Origin: Desulfovibrio sp. X2
Lineage (GTDB): Bacteria > Desulfobacterota > Desulfovibrionia > Desulfovibrionales > Desulfovibrionaceae
Reading direction: 5' to 3'
Assembly (NCBI RefSeq): GCF_000422205.1
Contig: NZ_ATHV01000019.1
Coordinates: 145,859-209,858, forward strand
Length of the DNA stretch: 64,000 nucleotides
Notes under the pieces: model-generated
The model's database searches: none
Seen by the model: the letters and a program-made list of their open reading frames with translations, nothing else
What the model was told of the DNA's origin: nothing
Program-made: the position numbers and the translations under genes
Shown here: positions 38,893-50,599 of the stretch, piece after piece
Layout of the letters: every line of letters starts with the position of its first letter
Position numbering within the stretch: the stretch's first letter is position 1

Positions 38893-38932
38893 TTGACGGC
38901 GGCTTGGCTATCGCTTATCGTCGAAATACGAT
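38893..38932 (+). promoter_or_regulatory. arsR promoter with overlapping ArsR-type operator
   Basis: TTGACG (38893-38898), 17-base spacer, TATCGT (38916-38921). An inverted repeat ATCGT-N6-ACGAT (38917-38921 and 38928-38932) overlaps the -10 box and the arsR start codon; a five-base half-site with six-base spacing is the usual layout of ArsR/SmtB operators. The predicted transcription start is nearly at the ATG, so the mRNA would be almost leaderless. This suggests autorepression of arsR and of the hgcAB genes downstream. Confidence 0.6.
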
Positions 38933-39335
38933 GAATACGAACGAGATCATCCGGACCATGCAGGCTGTCCCGCGGGCGGACGCTGCAGCGGCTTTGCCGC
39001 CGCTCGACGACGAGGCCTTCGCGCGCATCGCCAAGGCGCTGGGCCATCCGGCGCGCGTGGCCATCGTGCGCCATCTGGTGGCGGAGGGCAGGTGCGTGTG
39101 CGGCCGTATCGTGGACATCCTGCCCCTGGCCCAGTCCACGGTCAGCCAGCACCTGAAGGTCCTCAAGGAGGCCGGGGTGTTGCTCGGCGAGGTGGAGGGG
39201 CCGCGCATCTGCTACTGCGTGGACCGCGACCTGCTGGCCCGTTTCGCGGCCTGTGCCGCTGCGTTTCCGCTGCGTCCGGACGAATATCCGGGCGGATCGC
39301 CGGACGATGCACCGCAGCAGGGGAGAAGGGAATGA
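38931..39335 (+). CDS. arsR: ArsR/SmtB-family metal(loid)-responsive repressor
   Basis: A 134-residue winged-helix repressor. The DNA-recognition helix is in [21 protein letters not shown]; the alpha-3 metal site reads CVC (C55, C57), as in ArsR proteins that sense As(III)/Sb(III) or other thiophilic metals; [10 protein letters not shown] follows in the wing, with more Cys residues in FAACAAAF. The ATG has no ribosome binding site, consistent with a near-leaderless transcript. Its stop overlaps the next ATG. In front of hgcAB it probably controls them in response to a soft metal(loid); the inducer is unknown. Confidence 0.92.
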   Translation: MNTNEIIRTMQAVPRADAAAALPPLDDEAFARIAKALGHPARVAIVRHLVAEGRCVCGRIVDILPLAQSTVSQHLKVLKEAGVLLGEVEGPRICYCVDRDLLARFAACAAAFPLRPDEYPGGSPDDAPQQGRRE

Positions 39336-39508
39336 AGCCTCTGACCATCGAACCGTTTCAGGAGCAGTGCCAGGGGACGGACTCTCCATCCGTCGGCGTG
39401 CCAGGGCTCTCGGACTTCCGGGAGAGCGGAGGGGCATGCGCCTGTTCCGGAGGGTGTACGCCTGAACTTGACGTGCGTGCGCCTCAACCGGACGCGGCGC
39501 CCTGCTGA
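39332..39508 (+). CDS. Small Cys-rich ORF in frame with hgcA; possibly the HgcA N-terminus
   Basis: Fifty-eight codons from an ATG that overlaps the arsR stop, with GGGGAGAAGGGA as ribosome binding site. It contains C13, a CxCxxxC cluster (C36, C38, C42) and C58 immediately before a TGA. It is in the same frame as hgcA, and no other stop lies between them. Two readings: a separate small metal-binding protein translated with arsR, or the N-terminal 58 residues of HgcA with the TGA (39506-39508) read as selenocysteine, giving a Cys-Sec pair and a 424-residue protein. I cannot decide from sequence alone. Confidence 0.6.
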   Translation: MKPLTIEPFQEQCQGTDSPSVGVPGLSDFRESGGACACSGGCTPELDVRAPQPDAAPC

Positions 39509-39523
39509 GGACCCAAGACGGAA

Positions 39524-39542
39524 CTGCCGCCGGAGGCGGCAG
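39524..39542 (+). promoter_or_regulatory. bSECIS-like hairpin downstream of the in-frame TGA
   Basis: CTGCCGCC (39524-39531), loop GGA, GGCGGCAG (39535-39542): a perfect 8-bp stem with a 3-base loop beginning GG, 23 bases after the TGA. A short apical loop with a G in its first two positions, 16-37 bases from the UGA, is the published outline of bacterial SECIS elements (from memory). The 3' arm also borders AGGAGAG, the possible ribosome binding site of the TTG at 39557, so it could instead regulate that start. Confidence 0.5.
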
Positions 39543-39556
39543 GAGAGCGTCCCGGG

Positions 39557-40606
39557 TTGCGCGCCTGGCCGTTCGTCGAGGGCTGGATCGAGACCCCGGC
39601 GGGGCCGGTGCCGCGCGTGCGTTCCGCCTGGCGCGGCCGCGACCGCCTGGGCGCGCTGGCCGTGCGCCTCGGCATCGGCCGGGACTCGTACCGCATCGCC
39701 CCCGGGCTCTACGCCCTGGGCGCGGCCACGCCAGAGAGCCCGGTCCTCGTCACCTCCAACTACAAGCTGACCTTCGACACCCTGCGCCGCGCCCTGCCTG
39801 GGCGCGCCTGCTGGATCCTCGTGGTCGAGACGTACGGCATCAACGTCTGGTGCGCCGCGGGCAAGCGGACCTTCTCCACAGAGGAGGTCGCGGACCGGGT
39901 GCGCGCGGCGAAGCTTGAACAGGTCGTCTCGCACCGCCGCCTCGTCCTGCCGCAGCTCTGTGCGCCCGGCGTGGCCGCGCACCGGCTGCGCCGCCTGTGC
40001 GGCTTTTCGGGCGTCTTCGGGCCAGTCAGGGCCGAGGACCTGCCCGCGTTCCTCGATGCGGGCATGACGGCGGGCGAGGCCTTGCGGGAGGTGCGCTTCC
40101 CGCTTGCCGAGCGGCTGGCCGTGAGCTTCGTGGAGATCAGGGCCAACCGCAGGCTGACCCTGGCCGTGGCCCTTTGCTGCCTCGTGCTCGCCGCGCTCGG
40201 GCCGGGCGGGTTCACTGTTTCGGGCACGCTTCGGGCAGCGCTCGGCGGTTTCGCGGTCTTCGCCGCGGCCTTTGCCGCGGGCGTCTTCCTGGTGCCCGCG
40301 CTGCTCGCCCGCATCCCGGTGCGCGCCTTCGCCGCCAAGGGGCTCGTCGCGGGCGGAGCAGTGGGGCTCGCGCTCGCCTCCGTCCTCGCGCACGGCCTGC
40401 CCGATGGGCTGGCCGCCGTGTGCGCGGCCATGGCCTTCGCCTCGTGGTTCGCCATGAACTACACCGGCTCCACGCCCTTCACCTCGCTCTCGGGCGTGGA
40501 TCGGGAGATGCGGCGCTACATGCCGCTGCAGGCCGGGCTCCTGCTCGCGGCCGTGCTGCTCTGGCTGGTGCCCTGCTGGTTTTCCATCGGATCGGGAGGC
40601 GCGTGA
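39557..40606 (+). CDS. hgcA: Mercury methylation corrinoid protein HgcA
   Basis: The hallmark cap-helix motif NVWCAAGK is present (Cys99 counting from the TTG at 39557), the Cys that coordinates cobalt of the corrinoid. Around it are PVLVTSNYKLTFDTLRRAL, VVSHRRLVLPQL, GVAAHRLRRLCGFSGVFGPV, then a five-helix membrane domain with NYTGSTPFTSLSGV. HgcA transfers a methyl group to Hg(II), making methylmercury, and HgcB re-reduces the corrinoid. The short-form start would be TTG at 39557 (AGGAGAG nine bases before); the long form would start at 39332 through the TGA at 39506. Its stop overlaps the hgcB ATG. Confidence 0.93.
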   Translation: MRAWPFVEGWIETPAGPVPRVRSAWRGRDRLGALAVRLGIGRDSYRIAPGLYALGAATPESPVLVTSNYKLTFDTLRRALPGRACWILVVETYGINVWCAAGKRTFSTEEVADRVRAAKLEQVVSHRRLVLPQLCAPGVAAHRLRRLCGFSGVFGPVRAEDLPAFLDAGMTAGEALREVRFPLAERLAVSFVEIRANRRLTLAVALCCLVLAALGPGGFTVSGTLRAALGGFAVFAAAFAAGVFLVPALLARIPVRAFAAKGLVAGGAVGLALASVLAHGLPDGLAAVCAAMAFASWFAMNYTGSTPFTSLSGVDREMRRYMPLQAGLLLAAVLLWLVPCWFSIGSGGA

Positions 40607-40908
40607 TGCGGGAGTTCCGCCATTTCGAGAACGTCACCACCCTGGCCCTGGACCGCGCGGCGTGCGTGGGCTGCGGCGCCTGCGTCGCGGTCTGCCCGCA
40701 CGCTGTCCTGGCCCTGGACGAGACCGGCAAGGCGCGGCTGGCCGACCCGGGCGGCTGCATGGAGTGCGGCGCCTGCGCCACCAACTGCGCGGCGGCGGCG
40801 ATCACCGTCCGGCCCGGCGTGGGCTGCGCCCAGGCCATCCTGAACGGCTGGCTTTCGCGCCTGCCGTTTTTGCGCAGGCTCTCCGGCGCCGATTCCTGCT
40901 GTTCGTGA
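40606..40908 (+). CDS. hgcB: Mercury methylation ferredoxin HgcB
   Basis: A 100-residue ferredoxin with two [4Fe-4S] motifs, CVGCGACVAVCP (C20-C30) and CMECGACATNC (C51-C61), the second being the diagnostic HgcB motif. The additional conserved Cys is C74 (GVGC) and the C-terminus ends with a Cys pair (C98, C99), both typical of HgcB and proposed to bind Hg(II). It reduces the HgcA corrinoid. ATG shares a base with the hgcA stop. Confidence 0.96.
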   Translation: MREFRHFENVTTLALDRAACVGCGACVAVCPHAVLALDETGKARLADPGGCMECGACATNCAAAAITVRPGVGCAQAILNGWLSRLPFLRRLSGADSCCS

Positions 40909-40972
40909 CCGGCGCGGCCGCCGGGACTTGCCATGGGCGCGCGGCTGCTTATCTGGCGGAGTGCCGGGGCTG

Positions 40973-41311
40973 CTACCTGAAGATGAAGTAGACCGCGCCG
41001 CACAGGCACAGGCCCGCCCAGAGGAAGTCGAGCTTCAGCGGCTGCCCCATGTACCAGATGGAGAAGGGCGCGAAGACCGAGAGGGTGATGACCTCCTGCA
41101 TGATCTTCAGCTGCGGCAGCGAGAGCTGCGTGTAGCCCAGGCGGTTGGCCGGAACCTGGATCAGGTACTCGAAGAGGGCGATTCCCCAGGAGACGAGCGC
41201 GGCGACGTACCATGGCCTGTCGGCCAGATTTTTCAGGTGGGCGTACCAGGCGAAGGTCATGAAGACGTTGGAGAGACACAGGAGAAGGGCGGTTCCGAGG
41301 ACGACGGGCAT
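40973..41311 (-). CDS. DUF486 family small membrane protein
   Basis: A 112-residue protein with four hydrophobic helices (LGTALLLCLSNVFMTFAWYAH, WYVAALVSWGIALFEYLIQVPANRLG, LKIMQEVITLSVFAPFSIWYMG, LWAGLCLCGAVYFIF). This is the DUF486 pattern, related to small multidrug-resistance/DMT proteins; substrate unknown. GGAG six bases before ATG 41311. Stands alone, convergent with hgcB. No gene is visible in the 317 bases from here to carB. Confidence 0.85.
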   Translation of the reverse strand: MPVVLGTALLLCLSNVFMTFAWYAHLKNLADRPWYVAALVSWGIALFEYLIQVPANRLGYTQLSLPQLKIMQEVITLSVFAPFSIWYMGQPLKLDFLWAGLCLCGAVYFIFR

Positions 41312-41628
41312 GGCTGGCTCCGGTGCGTGGTGTGCCCCGCGCATGCGGGACGAGCCTGCTTAGGGCCGCGGCCCCGGCCTGTCAACGTGCCCGGCAGGCG
41401 GCCCCGGCCGGGCGTTTCGCGCCGCCCGGCGAGACGTTTTCCATCCGTGTGCCCCGGCAGCCTTTTTTGCGTTCGTAGCCCCCTTCGTCCCATTGCCTGC
41501 GGCCGCGCTTTCGGCTAGAGTGCCCGCGCCTTGGACGGGGTGGAACAGCACCCGCGGACCGCTGGGTCCGGCGTCACCCGTCGCGGCGGCTCCCGCCGTT
41601 CCTCAGGAACCTTCAACGCCTGCCAAAC

Positions 41629-44862
<3,234 letters not shown>

Positions 44863-44889
44863 CCCCTTGGACCGGCCGGGAGGAACGGC

Positions 44890-46296
<1,407 letters not shown>

Positions 46297-46317
46297 GCCG
46301 GGCGGGGGAGAGCGACC

Positions 46318-47304
46318 ATGGCATGCGAATGTCGTGACTGGGGAGAGCTCGGCCGTGAGGTCGTGGCCATCGAGATCGAGGGGCTTTCCGGCGTGGCCGA
46401 ACGGCTGGACGGGACCTTCTCCCAGGCCGTGGAGCTGCTCGCCGCCTGCCAGGGCCGCGTGGTGGTCACGGGCATCGGCAAGTCCGGCCTCGTGGGCCGC
46501 AAGATAGCGGCCACCTTCTCGAGCACCGGCACCCCGGCCTACTTCCTCCATCCCGTGGAGGGCGCGCACGGCGACCTCGGCATCATCCGCCCGGGCGACG
46601 TGGTGCTCGCCATCTCCAACTCGGGCGAGACCGACGAGCTGAACGCCATCATCCCGACCCTCAAGTCGCTCGGCGTCAGTGTCATCGCCATGACCGGGCG
46701 GGCGGATTCGACGCTCGCCTGCATGGCCGACCTGGTGCTCGACTCCGGCGTGCCGCGCGAGGCCTGTCCGCACAACCTGGCGCCCACGGCCAGCACCACG
46801 GCCCAGCTCGCCCTGGGCGACGCGCTGGCCGTCTGCCTCATCGAGCGCAAGGAATTCCGCGAGGAGGACTTCCAGCGCTGCCACCCGGGCGGGGCGCTCG
46901 GCAGGCGCCTCTCGCAGCCGGTGACGACCGTCATGCACGCCGACGGGCTGCCCGTGGCGGCGGCCGCCGCGCCGCTTTCCGAGGCCCTGCGCGTCATGAA
47001 CGAGGGAAAGCTCGGCTTCCTGGCCGTGACAGGGGAGGGCGGGCGCCTCGAGGGCGTGTTCACGGACGGCGACGTGCGCCGTCTGGCCGCGGCATCGGCG
47101 CTCGATCTCGCCGCGCCCGTGGAGAGCGTGATGACCCGGGGCGGGCTCAGGCTCACGGCCACGCAGACCGCGGCCGAGGCCATGGACCTCATGGAGACGC
47201 GCGAGGTCACCGTGCTGCCCATCGTGGACTGCGAGGACCGGCTGGTGGGCATGGTCCACCTGCACGACCTCCTGGGCAAGGGAAGCTTCCGTTTCTCCGC
47301 CTGA
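46318..47304 (+). CDS. kdsD: Arabinose-5-phosphate isomerase (SIS-CBS)
   Basis: A 328-residue enzyme converting ribulose-5-P to arabinose-5-P, precursor of Kdo. The SIS domain has GIGKSGLVGRKIAATFSSTGTPAYFLHPVEG, AHGDLG and NSGETDE; LAPTASTTAQLALGDALA and HPGGALG are KdsD/KpsF signatures; two CBS modules follow (about residues 205-325). Consistent with lipopolysaccharide synthesis and the heptosyltransferases earlier in the window. Confidence 0.94.
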   Translation: MACECRDWGELGREVVAIEIEGLSGVAERLDGTFSQAVELLAACQGRVVVTGIGKSGLVGRKIAATFSSTGTPAYFLHPVEGAHGDLGIIRPGDVVLAISNSGETDELNAIIPTLKSLGVSVIAMTGRADSTLACMADLVLDSGVPREACPHNLAPTASTTAQLALGDALAVCLIERKEFREEDFQRCHPGGALGRRLSQPVTTVMHADGLPVAAAAAPLSEALRVMNEGKLGFLAVTGEGGRLEGVFTDGDVRRLAAASALDLAAPVESVMTRGGLRLTATQTAAEAMDLMETREVTVLPIVDCEDRLVGMVHLHDLLGKGSFRFSA

Positions 47305-47372
47305 TGGATTGCGCTTCCTTCTTCTCCGGCCCGTACAGGGCCGCATCCAAACGACATTCAGTGGAGGGTGCC

Positions 47373-47834
47373 GTGAGCGACGTTGCCGATAGGGCGACCG
47401 GCTACTGGCGGAGCGGCTGGCTCTGCGCCGAGAGCGTGAGCAAGGCCCTGGCCGAGGCGCTCGGGCCCGACGAGGACCCCGAAGGGCTGGTCGACGGTCC
47501 CCATCTGCCGCGCGCGGCCTCGGGCTTCTGCTCCGGCCTCGCGCGCACCGGCGGCATGTGCGGCGCCCTTTCCGGGGCCGTGCTGGTCATCGGCCTCGCG
47601 CGCGGCCGCAGCTCCCTGCGCGACTCCCTCGACATTCCCTACGCTTTGGTCCAGGAACTGCGCGAGGCCTTCCTCGCCGAGTTCGGCAGCGACAATTGCG
47701 CCGAACTCACCGGCTGCCGCCTCGACACGGCCGAGGGGCAGAAAACCTACAAGGAGCGGGGGCTGCGCGATGCCCTCTGCCCGCGTCTCATCGCCTTCGC
47801 GGCCGAGCGCGGCCTGACCCTTCTGCGCGAATAG
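47373..47834 (+). CDS. C_GCAxxG_C_C family protein (split-Soret-like/redox-active)
   Basis: About 153 residues. Conserved Cys sites of the C_GCAxxG_C_C family: WLCAESVS, GFCSGLARTGGMCGALSGAV, FGSDNCAELTGC, LRDALCPRL. The family is presumed to bind metal or a redox cofactor; function unknown. GTG 47373 with GGAGGG just upstream is preferred; an ATG at 47304 overlaps the kdsD stop and would add 23 residues without a ribosome binding site. Confidence 0.8.
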   Translation: MSDVADRATGYWRSGWLCAESVSKALAEALGPDEDPEGLVDGPHLPRAASGFCSGLARTGGMCGALSGAVLVIGLARGRSSLRDSLDIPYALVQELREAFLAEFGSDNCAELTGCRLDTAEGQKTYKERGLRDALCPRLIAFAAERGLTLLRE

Positions 47835-47867
47835 CCGGACTGCCGCAGGCCCCGGGACGAGGCACAC

Positions 47868-48761
47868 ATGCTGCTCTACGCCAAGCTCATAGTCTCCATG
47901 TTCATCTGGGGCGGCACCTGGGTCGCCGGGCGCGTCGTGGCACGTGAGATGGCGCCCTTTTCGGCGGCCCTCCTGCGCTTCCTCTTCGCCTCGCTCTTCC
48001 TCGTGATCGTGCAGATGCGCGTGGAGAAACGCTTCCGCCTGCCCGCGCGAAACGAGGTCCTGCCGCTCTTCCTGCTCGGGCTCACGGGCATATTCTTCTA
48101 CAACGCCTGCTTCTTCTCGGCCCTGCGCACCGTGGAGGCCGGACGGGCGGCCCTGGTCATCGCCTCCATCCCGGCCTGCGTGGCCCTGGGCGACTATCTC
48201 TTCCTCGGGGCGCGTCTCTCGTTTTCACGGCTGTGCGGCATTCCGGTCTCGCTTCTCGGCGTGGCGCTCATCCTCTCGGACTTCCGCCTCGGCGCGCTCT
48301 TTTCCGGCGGCGCTGGCGTGGGCGAGCTCTATCTGCTCGGCTGCGTCACGGCCTGGGCGGCCTACACCCTGCTCGGCAGGCGCTGCGTGCAGAGCATGTC
48401 GCCGCTCTTTTCCGTGACCTGGTCGTGCCTCTTCGGCTCGCTCCTGCTCCTGCCCTGCGCCGTGGGCGAGGGACTGCTGGGGCGGCTGCCCTCGGTCAGC
48501 TTCACGGCCTGGGGCAACCTCGCCTTCCTCGGGGTCATGGCCACGGGCGTGGCCTTCTGCTGGTACTACGAGGCCATCAAGGCCCTGGGCGCCAGCCGGG
48601 CGGGGGTGTTCATCAACCTCGTGCCAGTGGCAGCCATCGCGCTCGGCGTCTTCATCTTGGGCGAGCACGTCTCCCTCTCCCTGGTCGTGGGCGGCGCCAC
48701 GGTGCTGTGCGGCGTCTTCCTGACCAACCGGCCGCAGCGCTCCATTCCCGCAAAAGCCTGA
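47868..48761 (+). CDS. EamA/DMT family transporter (copy 1)
   Basis: A 297-residue, ten-helix drug/metabolite transporter made of two EamA repeats (IWGGTWVAGRVVAR in the first; GATVLCGVFLTNRPQ at the end). Substrate unknown; related members export amino acids or their analogues. Very similar to the next gene along its whole length. Confidence 0.9.
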   Translation: MLLYAKLIVSMFIWGGTWVAGRVVAREMAPFSAALLRFLFASLFLVIVQMRVEKRFRLPARNEVLPLFLLGLTGIFFYNACFFSALRTVEAGRAALVIASIPACVALGDYLFLGARLSFSRLCGIPVSLLGVALILSDFRLGALFSGGAGVGELYLLGCVTAWAAYTLLGRRCVQSMSPLFSVTWSCLFGSLLLLPCAVGEGLLGRLPSVSFTAWGNLAFLGVMATGVAFCWYYEAIKALGASRAGVFINLVPVAAIALGVFILGEHVSLSLVVGGATVLCGVFLTNRPQRSIPAKA

Positions 48762-48896
48762 GGCGCGGGCGTCTGGACGAGGCCGCGCCGCAGGAGTAGA
48801 GCAGGGCTTTCCGGAGCCCAGGCCGTGGCCCGGGCAGGGACCTCGTCGGGGCCCCGGGGTTTATCTGACGGCCACCCACAACCGGACGGATCGCGC

Positions 48897-49808
48897 ATGC
48901 TCCTCTACGCAAAGCTCCTCGTCTCCATGCTCATCTGGGGCGGCACCTGGGTCTCGGGCCGCGTGGTCGCGCGGGAGGTGACGCCGTTCTCCGCGGCCTT
49001 CCTGCGCTACGTCTTCGCCTCGCTCGTGCTGGTCATGGTCCTCATGCGCACGGAGAAGCGCTTCCGCCTGCCCGCGCGAAACGAGATCCTGCCGCTCTTC
49101 CTGCTCGGGCTCACCGGCATCTTCCTCTACAACACCTGCTTCTTCGCGGCCCTGCACACCGAGGAGGCGGGCCGCGCGGCCCTCATATCCGCCTCCATCC
49201 CGGCATTCGTGGCCCTGGGCGACTTCCTCTTCCTCGGCGCGCGGCTCTCGCCCTCGCGGCTGCTGGGCATCCCGGTCTCCCTCTTCGGCGTGGCCCTCAT
49301 CCTCTCCCATTTCCACCTCGCCACGCTCTTCACCTCGGGCTCGGAGCTCGGCATGGGTGACGTCTACCTCCTGGCCTGCGCGCTGTCCTGGGCGGCCTAC
49401 ACGATCCTCGGCAAGCGCTGCGTGGAATGCATGACCCCGCTTTTCTCCGTTACCTGGGCCTGCCTCTTCGGCTCGCTCCTGCTCCTGCCCTGCGCCCTGG
49501 TCGAGGGAGTGGTCACGAAGATCCCTCTCGTGAGCTCCACGGCCTGGGGCAACCTGCTCTTCCTCGGCGTGGTGGCCACGGGGCTCGCCTTCTGCTGGTA
49601 CTACGAGGCCCTGAAGGGTATCGGCGCCAGCCGGGCCGGGGTCTTCATCAACCTCGTGCCCGTGGCGGCCATCATTCTCGGCGTCCTCATCCTGGGCGAG
49701 CACGTCTCCCTGTCCCTGCTCGTGGGCGGAGCCACGGTGCTCTTCGGCGTCTTTCTCACCAACCGGCCGCAGCGCGCCCCGAGGATCAGGGCGCGGGCAG
49801 CGGCATGA
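48897..49808 (+). CDS. EamA/DMT family transporter (copy 2)
   Basis: A 303-residue paralogue of the preceding gene; blocks such as EKRFRLPARNE, LPLFLLGLTGIF and GASRAGVFINLVPVAAI are identical or nearly so in both, so this is a tandem duplication that has since diverged (for example an insertion GSELGMGDVYLLACALSW region in copy 2). ATG 48897 aligns with the first copy's start. Stop overlaps the next ATG. Confidence 0.9.
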   Translation: MLLYAKLLVSMLIWGGTWVSGRVVAREVTPFSAAFLRYVFASLVLVMVLMRTEKRFRLPARNEILPLFLLGLTGIFLYNTCFFAALHTEEAGRAALISASIPAFVALGDFLFLGARLSPSRLLGIPVSLFGVALILSHFHLATLFTSGSELGMGDVYLLACALSWAAYTILGKRCVECMTPLFSVTWACLFGSLLLLPCALVEGVVTKIPLVSSTAWGNLLFLGVVATGLAFCWYYEALKGIGASRAGVFINLVPVAAIILGVLILGEHVSLSLLVGGATVLFGVFLTNRPQRAPRIRARAAA

Positions 49809-50500
49809 GGCGGCAGACCATGCGCACGCATTCCCGCAGCACCGACTTCCGGTTCGCCCTCCGGGCGGTCCTTCCGCTTCTCCTGCTGACCCTGCCGCTC
49901 ACGGGCTGCGCACGGCCGGTGCCCAACCTCTGGGAGACGCGCCGGGCCATCGAGGAATATCACGACAGCGGCCGCTACGAGGCGGACGTGCGCGCGGCGG
50001 CGGACGCGGCGCGCGCCTACATGGAGAGCCGCCTCGCCGAGGGCGCGGCGCGGCCCGCCCTGGTCCTGGACGTGGACGAGACCTCGCTCTCCGAGTTCGC
50101 CTTCTCCCGTTCGCGAGGCTTCTGCTACGACAAGGCTGCCTTCGACGCCGAGGAGCGCGAGGCGCGCCTGCCCGCCGTGGCTCCGGTGCGCGACCTGGCG
50201 AGCTGGGCCGCGGGGCGGGGCATCGCGGTCTTCTTCGTTACCGGCAGGCCGGACGCCCTGTGCCCGGCCACGCGGGAGAACCTGGCCAATGCCGGATTCC
50301 CGGAACCCGCGGGCGTGCGCTGTCGTCCGGCCGGTGTGCCCCACTCTCCGGCGGAAGCGTGGAAGAGCTCCGCGCGCAAGGCCATAGAGGCCGAGGGCTA
50401 CGACATCCTGGTGACCATGGGGGACCAGGAGAGCGATCTTTCGGGCGGATTCGCCGAGCGCGGCTTCAAGCTGCCCAACCACGTCTACTTCATCCCCTGA
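49805..50500 (+). CDS. HAD-superfamily acid phosphatase-like lipoprotein
   Basis: A 231-residue lipoprotein (lipobox LPLTGC, C35) of the class B acid phosphatase/plant-type acid phosphatase family. DVDET (89-93) carries both nucleophilic Asp residues; VTGRPDA and MGDQESDLSGGFAERGFKLPN provide motifs II and IV. It should dephosphorylate small phosphate esters at the membrane/periplasm, as in lipoprotein e(P4). ATG 49805 overlaps the EamA stop; ATG 49820 is an alternative. Confidence 0.88.
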   Translation: MRRQTMRTHSRSTDFRFALRAVLPLLLLTLPLTGCARPVPNLWETRRAIEEYHDSGRYEADVRAAADAARAYMESRLAEGAARPALVLDVDETSLSEFAFSRSRGFCYDKAAFDAEEREARLPAVAPVRDLASWAAGRGIAVFFVTGRPDALCPATRENLANAGFPEPAGVRCRPAGVPHSPAEAWKSSARKAIEAEGYDILVTMGDQESDLSGGFAERGFKLPNHVYFIP

Positions 50501-50599
50501 TTCCCTGCCCGGGCCCTGGGTGCCGGGATATTCCGGCGTTTCGGGGAATTCGGGTGGCCGATTGGACTTCGCCCCGCGCCTCGGCTACAAGTCCACGCC

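Noticed and set aside
39557..40606. Annotation as acetyl-CoA synthase/CODH corrinoid subunit (CdhD)
   Set aside because: The NVWCAAGK cap helix, the C-terminal five-helix membrane domain and the adjacent HgcB define HgcA; no CODH/ACS genes are present.
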